Shown here piece by piece: positions 34,068 to 40,961 of a stretch of DNA of 64,000 bases. The notes below the pieces were generated by a model. It had not been told where the DNA came from. It did not search any database and was given only the letters and a program-made list of their open reading frames with translations. Source of the DNA: Streptomyces sp. NBC_00249. GTDB taxonomy: Bacteria > Actinomycetota > Actinomycetes > Streptomycetales > Streptomycetaceae. The DNA lies in the NCBI RefSeq assembly GCF_026342355.1, contig NZ_JAPEMV010000002.1, positions 558,001 through 622,000 of the forward strand. Direction: 5' to 3'. How positions within the stretch are numbered: the first letter of the stretch is position 1; each line of letters begins with the position of its first letter. The position numbers and the translations under genes were made by a program.

Positions 34068-35741
34068 TCAGACCTCGTACGGCTGGACGACGATGAAGTT
34101 GCCGGGGGCGCCGCGGAACTGGAGGTTCACGGTCTCCCCGCTGTGGCCGGGGTAGGCGTTGCGGCGCAGCCGGACCTGGCTGGAAATGATCACCTGGGAG
34201 GCGGCGGACCAGGCGACGATGGCGTTGCTGTCCGCGAAGGTGGTGGGGGTGACGGGCAGGACGACGGGGACGCCGTGCGTCTTGACGATCACCGTGCCGG
34301 AGCCCTGGAAGAGCATGGTGAACAGGGCGCCGCCGGGAATGCCGTGGCCCTCGATCCGGCGGACCTCGTGCTGGAGGGACTCGTCGAAGGCGAGGACGGA
34401 CTCGGCGGAGACGCAGATGCCGTCGCCCTGGAGCTCGATGGCGTGCAGGTGGGCGCCGTTCTCCGCGAGGAAGACCTGGCCGCGGCCGGTGCAGCGCATC
34501 AGCTGCATCTCCTGGCCGGTGGCGTTGCCGACGATGCGGCCCGCGAAGCCCGCGCCCTTGTAGCTGAAGTCGACCTTGCCCTGGTAGAGGACCATGCTGC
34601 CCTGGCGGGCCAGGACGGCCTGGCCGCCCATCGACAGGTCGACGCGCATGAGCTGCTGGTTCTGCGGGGTCCAGCGGGCACCCGTGGGGGCCTCCTTGTA
34701 CCGCTGGAGCGCGGCGGAGAGGCCGGGGGCGGCCGCGGCGGCGGCCTGCGGGGCCTGGCCGTAGGGGGCCGGGGGCTGCTGGCCGTACGGGGGCTGCTGG
34801 CCCGGGACCTGGCCGCCGTAGGAGGGCTGCGGCTGGCCGTAGGGCGCGGGCGCCGGGGGCGGCGGCGGGACCTGGCCGCCGTACGAGTGCTGCTGCTGCG
34901 GGTGGCCGTACGAGGGCGGTCCGGGCTGCTGCGGGGGGTGCGGCGGCTGACCGTACGGCGCCGCGGGCGCGGGCGGGGTCAGCGGGCCGACCATCGTCGG
35001 GGCCGAGTGCACCGGCGCGGGGGCCGGGGGCTGCGGCTGCTGCTGCGGCGGCGTGTAGGGCGCCGGGGCCGGGGCGGGGGCCGGGGGCTGCTGCTGGTGG
35101 GCCGGGGCGCCGAAGGACGGGGCCGGGGCGGCCGCCTGGGGCGGCGGGGCGAAGCCGGGGGCGGCCTGAGGCTGGGCCTGGGCCGGGACCTGCGCCTCGG
35201 GCTGGGCCTCCTCCTCGGCGACCTCGCCGCCGAAGTTCTGCAGGAGCGCGGCCAGACCGCCGTCGAAGCCCTGGCCGACGGCGGCGAAGCGCCACACGTC
35301 CTTCAGGTAGAAGTCGCCGATCATCAGGGCGCGTTCGGTGCTGAACTCGGAGCCCGTGAAGGAGTAGCGGACGACTTCCTCACCGCCGGCCACGATCCGG
35401 ATGTAGCCGGGACCGATCTGCGACATCTGCCCGGGACCGTCGAGGGTGGCGGTGAAGGACAGCTTGTGGATGGCGGGCGGGACGCGGTCCAGCGTCACCC
35501 GGAAGGATTCCGTGTCACCGGCCTGGGGGCCGAGCTGCTGGATGGACTCCTCCGGCGACTTCGGCTGGTTGAAGAAGACGAAGTAGCGGTCGTCCGACAG
35601 CCGCTCGTCGGCGTCGAGGCCGAAGCAGCTGATGTCGAAGGAGAGCCCGGGCCCGGCGATCTGAACGCCCACGTACAGATCGGTGCCCGCCGTCAGATCA
35701 CTGATCCTGGCCTTGTGGCCGCGTTGGAATTCCCTGGCCAT
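34068..35741 (-). CDS. TerD domain - proline-rich linker - AIM24 domain fusion protein
   Basis: 557 aa. Residues 1-175 are a TerD/TerZ-like calcium-binding domain (VQIAGPGLSFDISCFGLDAD, LSDDRYFVFFNQPKSPE, GDFYLKDVWRFAAVGQGFD). Residues ~176-345 are a Pro/Gln/Ala/Tyr linker with repeats such as YGQPQPSYGGQVPG. Residues ~350-557 are an AIM24 domain (MRCTGRGQVFLAENGAHLHA, FRGAPGNFIVVQPYEV). First gene of a three-gene AIM24 operon. TerD proteins occur in tellurite/stress clusters and in Streptomyces development; the joint role here is unknown. ATG 35741 begins the TerD domain. Confidence 0.92.
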   Translation of the reverse strand: MAREFQRGHKARISDLTAGTDLYVGVQIAGPGLSFDISCFGLDADERLSDDRYFVFFNQPKSPEESIQQLGPQAGDTESFRVTLDRVPPAIHKLSFTATLDGPGQMSQIGPGYIRIVAGGEEVVRYSFTGSEFSTERALMIGDFYLKDVWRFAAVGQGFDGGLAALLQNFGGEVAEEEAQPEAQVPAQAQPQAAPGFAPPPQAAAPAPSFGAPAHQQQPPAPAPAPAPYTPPQQQPQPPAPAPVHSAPTMVGPLTPPAPAAPYGQPPHPPQQPGPPSYGHPQQQHSYGGQVPPPPPAPAPYGQPQPSYGGQVPGQQPPYGQQPPAPYGQAPQAAAAAAPGLSAALQRYKEAPTGARWTPQNQQLMRVDLSMGGQAVLARQGSMVLYQGKVDFSYKGAGFAGRIVGNATGQEMQLMRCTGRGQVFLAENGAHLHAIELQGDGICVSAESVLAFDESLQHEVRRIEGHGIPGGALFTMLFQGSGTVIVKTHGVPVVLPVTPTTFADSNAIVAWSAASQVIISSQVRLRRNAYPGHSGETVNLQFRGAPGNFIVVQPYEV

Positions 35742-35899
35742 ACGTCCGACCGTCCCCCATCCCGACTGTGAATACACGCCGCTCGATGCGCACCACTGTT
35801 TGCTTGCCGCTGATTGCGTGCCGCTCAGGCTAACGGCTCCGGCAGACATCCGGCCAAGTCGGTACCGACCCGGTACACAACGCCTTCCGTGACAGAAGG

Positions 35900-36439
35900 T
35901 CATTCCTCACGGGCGGCGGGAATCCTCGGCAGACGGTCCGCCGCGACCACTCCTTCGAGGAAGCCGCGGGCGCGCTCGGTCCTCGGGTAGGCCTCCAGCA
36001 GCGCCCAGAAGCGGGGGCCGTGGCCGGGCACGAGGAGGTGCGCCAGCTCGTGGAGCAGCACGTAGTCGACGACGTACTCCGGCATGCCCTGGAGGCGGTG
36101 GGACAGCCGGATGCTGCCTTCGGCGGGGGTGCAGGATCCCCAGCGGGTGTTCTGGTTGGTGACCCAGCGGACCGAGCGGGGGCGGGCACGGCCGCTGAAG
36201 TACTGCTCGGACAAACGCTCGGCGCGCTCGGTGAGTTCCGTGTCGCCGAGGGTGCGTTTGCTCTCCTGGGCGGCGAGCTTGTCCAGCATGACGCCCACCC
36301 AGCGCTGCTCCTCCGCCTCGGACATCCGGGCAGGGATCAGGACGACCGTCCGCTCGCCCTCGCGGTAGGCGGATACGGTCCTGCGGCGGCGCGCGCTCCG
36401 GCGGACTTCGACGGCGCGCTGGGGTGGGTCGGCGGACAC
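35900..36439 (-). CDS. YgjP/SprT-like M48-type metallopeptidase domain protein
   Basis: 179 aa. The metal-binding motif HELAHLLVPGHGPRFW lies near residue 133, preceded by RWVTNQNTRWGSCTPAEGSI, the hallmark of the YgjP (DUF45) family of putative zinc peptidases or nucleotide-associated proteins. A basic N-terminus (VRRSARRRRTVSAYREGERT) comes first. GTG 36439 is the likely start; its ribosome site is weak. Transcribed toward the AIM24 operon but separated by 158 bp that hold a candidate promoter (TTGGCC ... TAGCCT on the minus strand). Confidence 0.85.
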   Translation of the reverse strand: MSADPPQRAVEVRRSARRRRTVSAYREGERTVVLIPARMSEAEEQRWVGVMLDKLAAQESKRTLGDTELTERAERLSEQYFSGRARPRSVRWVTNQNTRWGSCTPAEGSIRLSHRLQGMPEYVVDYVLLHELAHLLVPGHGPRFWALLEAYPRTERARGFLEGVVAADRLPRIPAAREE

Positions 36440-36667
36440 GCCACGAAGGTACCCGGTCGCCGTGGTGGAAGTCCCGCACGTCCGCGCTTCGAACATGATC
36501 GATTCACGGCCGCTACGGGAAGCACCCGCTTTCTCCATCTCATATGCCCAATACCTCCTGCCTGTGGACAAATTCCCGCACGGATTCCGGCGGGCGGGCA
36601 TCGTGACGGAGGAGGACAAGTGACGAGGGAATGCGGGCGGGTGAATCCGCCCGGGGAGGAGGCGGCG

Positions 36668-37786
36668 ATGTATCCGAAGGTGAAGCCGGCGCTGGCGCGG
36701 GCCTGGCGGGACCTGCAGACGGTCCAGTGCGGGGTGACGCCCGCGCACGCGGTGGCGCTCGGTCCGGTGGACACGGCCACGGGGGCGCTGATCGACCGGA
36801 TCGACGGGACGCGGAGCATGGAGCAGCTGCGGGCCGAGGCCGTCGGCTCGGGGCTGCGGCCGGGGCAGGCGGACGAGCTGGTCCGGCGGCTGGCGGCGGC
36901 CGGGCTGCTCGACGACGCCACGGCGGGCGGCCCCCGGGCGCAGGCCCTGCGGGACCGGCCCGAGACCCTGGAGCGGCTGGGGCCCGACCTGGGCTCGCTC
37001 TCGCTGGTGCACCGCGAGCCGGGCGGTGACTTACGGGGCCTCGCGGCGCGCCGGGGCCTACGGGTCCAGGTGCGCGGGAGCGGGCGGGTGGGGGCGGTGA
37101 TCGCCGCCGTCCTGGCGGGGGCGGGGGTGGGCCGGGTCGAGGTGCTGGACGGGGGTCGGGTGGTGGCGGCCGATGTCGCGCCGGGCGGGCTGGGTCCCGG
37201 GAGCGTGGGCCGGCTGCGGGCGGAGGCGGCGGGGGCGCTGGTGCGGGAGTCGGCCCCGGGGCGGGGGCCGCGCGCCGGGGATCCCGAGGGGCCGGGGCCG
37301 GGGCTGGCCCTGGTGGTGGTCGCGCCCCGGGACGGGCTCCAGGCGTGGGCCCCCGATCCGGACACGGCGGCCGGGTGGGTGGCCGCCGGGATCCCGCACC
37401 TGTACGCGGGGGTGCTGGAGGGGACGGGGCTGGTGGGGCCGCTGGTGCTGCCGGGTGCCACCGCGTGTGCCGGGTGCATGGAGCGCGACCGCGTCGACCG
37501 GGATCCGGCCTGGCCGAGGATGCTGGTGCAGTGGCGTTCGGTGCACCGCCGTCGCCCGACGGCGGCCTGCGACCTGGGACTGTCCACGGCGGTGGCCGGG
37601 CTGGCCGCCGCGCACGCCCTGTCCTTCCTCGACGGCGAACTGCCCGCCTCGACGGCCACCCGCTGGGAGGCCGCCCTCCCCGGGCTGCACTGGGAGCCCT
37701 CCCCGGTCAGCCCCCACCCCGGGTGCCCGTGCGCGGCGGCGGTGTCGCCCGAGCCGGCGGCGGAGCCCGAGGTGGTGCGGTCATGA
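36668..37786 (+). CDS. Orphan ThiF/E1-like protein with PqqD-like N-terminus; contains TTA codon
   Basis: 372 aa. Residues ~1-90 look like a winged-helix leader-binding module as seen in TOMM/RiPP cyclodehydratase partners (VTPAHAVALGPVDTATGALI, LLDGT-like DRIDGTRSMEQL). Residues ~120-330 form a ThiF-like nucleotide-binding domain (VRGSGRVGAVIAAVLAGAG). Two cysteine pairs, CAGC and HPGCPC, probably bind zinc. No catalytic cysteine or precursor peptide is evident nearby. Codon 122 is TTA (37031-37033), implying bldA control. ATG 36668 has GGGGAGGAGG 5 nt upstream; GTG 36620 is an in-frame alternative with an equally good site. Confidence 0.8.
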   Translation: MYPKVKPALARAWRDLQTVQCGVTPAHAVALGPVDTATGALIDRIDGTRSMEQLRAEAVGSGLRPGQADELVRRLAAAGLLDDATAGGPRAQALRDRPETLERLGPDLGSLSLVHREPGGDLRGLAARRGLRVQVRGSGRVGAVIAAVLAGAGVGRVEVLDGGRVVAADVAPGGLGPGSVGRLRAEAAGALVRESAPGRGPRAGDPEGPGPGLALVVVAPRDGLQAWAPDPDTAAGWVAAGIPHLYAGVLEGTGLVGPLVLPGATACAGCMERDRVDRDPAWPRMLVQWRSVHRRRPTAACDLGLSTAVAGLAAAHALSFLDGELPASTATRWEAALPGLHWEPSPVSPHPGCPCAAAVSPEPAAEPEVVRS

Positions 37787-37916
37787 GCGGGGTCGCTCGG
37801 GACGGGGGGCGGGTGCCCGGGTCGGGCCCGGTGGATGCCATGACAGGATGCGTGGGGGCCGAGGGTCGTCCCCAACCGCCGCTTGCGGCACAGCTGTCTG
37901 GGAACAGGAGGGGCTC

Positions 37917-39245
37917 ATGTCTGATCTTCCCCGGAAGGCGGTCACACGCACCGTCAAGCTGGCCGCGCTACCACTCGGCATCGCGGGCCGGGCCACCTGG
38001 GGGCTGGGCAAGCGGATCGGCGGCAAGTCCGCCGAGATCGTGGCGCGCGAGCTCCAGCAGCGCACCGCCGAGCAGCTGTTCCGCACGCTCGGGGAGCTGA
38101 AGGGGGGCGCGATGAAGTTCGGCCAGGCCCTTTCGGTGTTCGAGTCGGCCCTGCCCGAGGAGGTCGCCGGGCCCTACCGGGCGGCGCTGACCAAGCTTCA
38201 GGAGGCGGCCCCGCCGCTGCCCGCGGCGCGGGTGCACGAGGTGCTGGCGGAGCGGCTCGGCGCGGACTGGCGTGAGATGTTCGAGGAGTTCGAGGACAAG
38301 CCCGCCGCGGCCGCCTCGATCGGGCAGGTGCACCGGGCGGTGTGGCACGACGGGCGTCAGGTCGCGGTCAAGGTCCAGTACCCGGGCGCCGGGGAGGCTC
38401 TGCTGTCGGACCTCAAGCAGCTGGGCCGCTTCGCGGGGCTGTTGGGGCCGCTGATCCCGGGCATGGACATCAAGCCCCTGATCACCGAGTTGCGCGACCG
38501 GGTCACGGAGGAGCTGGACTACGAGCTGGAGGCCGAGGCGCAGCGCATCCATGCGGACGCCTTCGACGGGGATGCCGACGTGGTCGTCCCGGACGTCGTG
38601 CACCAGAGCGACCAGGTGCTGGTGACGGAGTGGATGGAGGGCACCCCGCTGTCGGAGGTGATCGCCGACGGCACCCCGGAGGAACGCGACCGTGCCGGGC
38701 AGTTGCTGGCCCGGTTCCTCTTCTCCGGCCCGGCGCGCACCGGCCTGCTGCACGCCGACCCGCATCCGGGGAACTTCCGTCTGATCTCCTCGGCGGACGG
38801 CCGGATACGGCTGGGCGTGCTGGACTTCGGCACGGTCGACCGGCTGCCGGGCGGCTGGCCGAAGCCCATAGGCCGCTCGCTGCGGATGACCCTGGACGGG
38901 GACGCCGAGGGGGTCTACGGCCACCTGCGCGCAGAGGGGTTCGTGAAGGAGTCCATCGAGCTGGACCCCGGCGCGGTGCTCGACTACCTCAAGCCGATCA
39001 TCGAGCCCGCCGAGGCCGACGAGTTCACCTTCACCCGGTCGTGGCTGCGCGGCCAGGCGGCGCGGATCGGCGATCTCCGCTCCCCCGCACACCAGTTGGG
39101 GCGCCAGATCAATCTTCCGCCTTCGTACCTGCTGATCCACCGCGTGTCCTTGAGCACCATCGGGGTGCTGTGCCAGCTGGGTGCGACGGTGCGGCTGCGG
39201 GACGAACTGGAGGCTTGGCTGCCGGGGTTCCTGCCGGAGGACTGA
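37917..39245 (+). CDS. ABC1/AarF (UbiB-like) atypical kinase
   Basis: 442 aa. UbiB-family landmarks: KGGAMKFGQALSVFESALPE (the KxGQ motif) near residue 65, AAAASIGQVHRAVWHDG (A-rich loop) near residue 130, VAVKVQYPG (the family lysine), ELDYELEAEAQ, and HADPHPGNFRLI with VLDFGTVD. These proteins bind ATP and are linked to quinone or lipid metabolism rather than protein phosphorylation. ATG 37917 with AGGAGG 6 nt upstream. In M. tuberculosis the homologue also neighbours whiB7. Confidence 0.93.
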   Translation: MSDLPRKAVTRTVKLAALPLGIAGRATWGLGKRIGGKSAEIVARELQQRTAEQLFRTLGELKGGAMKFGQALSVFESALPEEVAGPYRAALTKLQEAAPPLPAARVHEVLAERLGADWREMFEEFEDKPAAAASIGQVHRAVWHDGRQVAVKVQYPGAGEALLSDLKQLGRFAGLLGPLIPGMDIKPLITELRDRVTEELDYELEAEAQRIHADAFDGDADVVVPDVVHQSDQVLVTEWMEGTPLSEVIADGTPEERDRAGQLLARFLFSGPARTGLLHADPHPGNFRLISSADGRIRLGVLDFGTVDRLPGGWPKPIGRSLRMTLDGDAEGVYGHLRAEGFVKESIELDPGAVLDYLKPIIEPAEADEFTFTRSWLRGQAARIGDLRSPAHQLGRQINLPPSYLLIHRVSLSTIGVLCQLGATVRLRDELEAWLPGFLPED

Positions 39246-39253
39246 GCCTGCCG

Positions 39254-39271
39254 CCCGGCCGGACGGCCGGG
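39254..39271. terminator. Bidirectional hairpin after the ABC1 kinase gene
   Basis: CCCGGCCG-ga-CGGCCGGG, 8-bp perfect stem between convergent stops at 39245 and 39279. No T run. Confidence 0.55.
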
Positions 39272-39278
39272 CCCGGGT

Positions 39279-39485
39279 TCACCACCAGGAGGAGTCGAGC
39301 CTGCCTTCGATGGCGCGGAGGTTGGCGCGCGCGCAGTCGACGCAGAAGTACTGTCTCGCGCCGTTCTCGACCGAGCAGGTCCAGGTGGGCGGGGAGCCGT
39401 CCGGGGAGCGGGCGCCGCAGCGCGCGCAGACGACGGGCGGGGCCTCGGGTCCCGGCGGGGTGGGGTGGGGAGTCGGCTGGTCCAC
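39279..39485 (-). CDS. Small zinc-ribbon protein, hypothetical
   Basis: 68 aa with two CxxC knuckles, CARCG and CVDC, 24 residues apart, around SPPTWTCSVENGARQYF, and a conserved-looking end ARANLRAIEGRLDSSWW. Metal binding is very likely. The proline-rich first 17 residues look disordered. Stand-alone gene convergent with the ABC1 kinase. Function unknown; similar short proteins are common in Streptomyces. Confidence 0.82.
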   Translation of the reverse strand: MDQPTPHPTPPGPEAPPVVCARCGARSPDGSPPTWTCSVENGARQYFCVDCARANLRAIEGRLDSSWW

Positions 39486-39532
39486 CTCCAGACGATATCC
39501 CCGCGGAGGCGGCGCGGGCTCCGCAACGCACC

Positions 39533-39564
39533 GGGGGGACCGGTCCCTTCGGACCGGTCCCCCC
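39533..39564 (-). terminator. Terminator of the wblC operon
   Basis: Perfect 14-bp stem (39533-39546 with 39551-39564), loop CTTC, 20 nt beyond the stop of the wblC-coupled gene. Flanking GCACC/GGGTGC bases can extend the helix. Confidence 0.8.
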
Positions 39565-39583
39565 GGGTGCTGCGGTGCGGCTG

Positions 39584-39916
39584 TCAGTGCATGACGGCCA
39601 TGGCCAGCGCGCGGCGGGCGCGCAGTGAGACGCGCTCGGCCTTGCGCTGCATGCGCCGTGCGGCGACCAGGCGCAGGGCGTGACGCTCGGCGTCCGCCTC
39701 ACGCATGCGGTCGTCCATATGGGCACGGGCCAGGGCTTCTGGGATGAGTTGCATTTCGCGGGTCCTGTTCTGACGCGAGGTCATCGCGCCGGCGGTGATG
39801 AAGTCTGCGGTGGCGGAGCCGTGCGGCTGCTCGCTCGTGGTGGCGTAGGGGGACATGAGGGCCTGCTTCAGGGGGTCGTGCGTGTGTGGGCGGTCGATGG
39901 TTCCGAGGGCGGTCAT
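39584..39916 (-). CDS. wblC-coupled hypothetical protein
   Basis: 110 aa, basic, largely helical, with Arg-rich C-terminal half (MREADAERHALRLVAARRMQ, RVSLRARRAL). No transmembrane helix or known domain. ATG 39916 overlaps the wblC stop as ATGA, so it is translated with the regulator. A second in-frame ATG occurs at residue 21. The tight coupling suggests a role in the WblC response, but that is inference. Confidence 0.8.
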   Translation of the reverse strand: MTALGTIDRPHTHDPLKQALMSPYATTSEQPHGSATADFITAGAMTSRQNRTREMQLIPEALARAHMDDRMREADAERHALRLVAARRMQRKAERVSLRARRALAMAVMH

Positions 39917-40284
39917 GCCGCTGCAACCGGGTTCTTGCGCGGACGGCCACGGGGCCGCTTGCGGGCCACGACAACGCCCTGGACGAAGAGCTCTCCACCC
40001 CAGACACCCCAGGGCTCGCGGCGCTCCTTCGCTCCGGCGAGGCAGGCCTCGACCAGCGGGCAGGTGCCGCAGAGGGACTTGGCGTACTCGACGTCGGCCG
40101 GGGACTCGGCGAAGAAGACCTCGGGGTCGTAGGTGCGGCAGGCGACGGGGACGCCGAGGTTCTCGATGGCGTCGTCGAGCGCGGTCAGCGCGGTGAGGGG
40201 GGTCAAGGTGTGGTCCTCCGGGACTGCGGGCGGGGAGATCGTTCGGTTCTGCGGTACGGACGGGGCGTGCGCTTCGAGTTGCAC
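39913..40284 (-). CDS. wblC: WhiB-like regulator WblC (WhiB7 orthologue)
   Basis: 123 aa. Four cysteines for a [4Fe-4S] cluster (VACRTYD, SLCGTCPLVEAC), the GVWGG turn, and a C-terminal AT-hook RPRGRPRK that distinguishes WhiB7/WblC from other Wbl proteins. It binds the primary sigma factor and activates intrinsic resistance genes after ribosome-targeting antibiotics. GTG 40284 follows GAGGAAG at 8 nt. The promoter is ~620 bp upstream, and the leader holds an upstream ORF and an intrinsic terminator, indicating induction by attenuation relief. Confidence 0.95.
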   Translation of the reverse strand: MQLEAHAPSVPQNRTISPPAVPEDHTLTPLTALTALDDAIENLGVPVACRTYDPEVFFAESPADVEYAKSLCGTCPLVEACLAGAKERREPWGVWGGELFVQGVVVARKRPRGRPRKNPVAAA

Positions 40285-40411
40285 GGTGGTTTCTTCCTCG
40301 TCTTGTTCGGCTAGTCGTTCCGGCCGGTCGGCCGGGTGGCGGCTGGTGGTACCTGGTTCTGCCAGTCCCGAGGCCCCTTCACTCCGTCGTCCCCGGTCGG
40401 GGACAAACAGA

Positions 40412-40446
40412 AGGGCCGCGGATCCCGGGTGGGGTTCCGCGGCCCT
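40412..40446 (-). terminator. Attenuator in the wblC leader
   Basis: On the minus strand a 15-bp stem with one mismatch (40432-40446 with 40412-40426), then TCTGTTTGTCC. It lies 128 nt before the wblC start and 24 nt after the upstream-ORF stop, the arrangement for terminating wblC transcripts unless translation of the upstream ORF is disturbed. Confidence 0.8.
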
Positions 40447-40470
40447 GAAGGCGCCGGCCAGATCTCGCGA

Positions 40471-40794
40471 TCAGGCTGGATCACTCCAGGGTTCGAGCCC
40501 ACGGAAGGCCCACATCAGGTGGTGCTGCTGCTTCGTCGTCGTCTGCTTCGTGCTAGCTCCGGCACCGGCTGCGGCCGCGAAGCCATAGGCGCCATGCGCC
40601 TGGGCTTCCAGTACTGCCACCGGTGCCTGGGTCGGTCGCTCATTGCGCTCGCTGACCGGAAGGGTCGCGAGCGGGGCGGGCCGGCCTGCGGAAATCGCAG
40701 ACAGACCGGTGCCCAGGATCGAGACGGAACCGAGCAGGCAGGAAGCGTCGACCGAGCGATCGGTCATTTTGGTGAAGGTCATGAAGCTGGTCAC
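40471..40794 (-). CDS. Upstream ORF in the wblC leader
   Basis: 107 codons starting GTG 40794 with AGGAGG 8 nt upstream, an excellent site. The C-terminal half is rich in alanine (VAVLEAQAHGAYGFAAAAGA), then TKQTTTKQQHHL, and ends FRGLEPWSDPA. It lies entirely between the wblC promoter and the attenuator. In mycobacteria, stalling on a whiB7 upstream ORF relieves termination, and alanine supply affects it; by analogy this is a regulatory reading frame rather than a functional protein. Length is unusual for a leader peptide. Confidence 0.65.
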   Translation of the reverse strand: MTSFMTFTKMTDRSVDASCLLGSVSILGTGLSAISAGRPAPLATLPVSERNERPTQAPVAVLEAQAHGAYGFAAAAGAGASTKQTTTKQQHHLMWAFRGLEPWSDPA

Positions 40795-40911
40795 TGGTCT
40801 CGCCTCCTCTCGGCGTCTCGGGGACTCGGCCCGGGGGCCTGTCCCATACGTATTCGGATAAGTACAGCACGAATCCGGGGCTTCGGAGAAGCCACCGTTT
40901 CCGTTGCTAAG

Positions 40912-40950
40912 AACCTATGGGGCTTCGCTGGGCATGTGCAAACTATTTTT
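40912..40950 (-). promoter_or_regulatory. wblC promoter with WhiB7-type AT element
   Basis: Minus strand: AAAAAT (40945-40950), 3 bp, TTGCAC (40936-40941), 18 nt, TAGGTT (40912-40917). An AT-rich block three bases before the -35 is what the WhiB7 AT-hook reads at its own promoter. It starts 12 bp after the uvrD2 stop; predicted start site near 40905. Confidence 0.8.
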
Positions 40951-40961
40951 CCGACGAGTTT

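Noticed and set aside
40640-40870. Second upstream ORF in the wblC leader (76 codons, minus strand)
   Set aside because: Different frame from the GTG ORF with AGGAGG, no good ribosome site, Arg/Pro-rich shadow composition.
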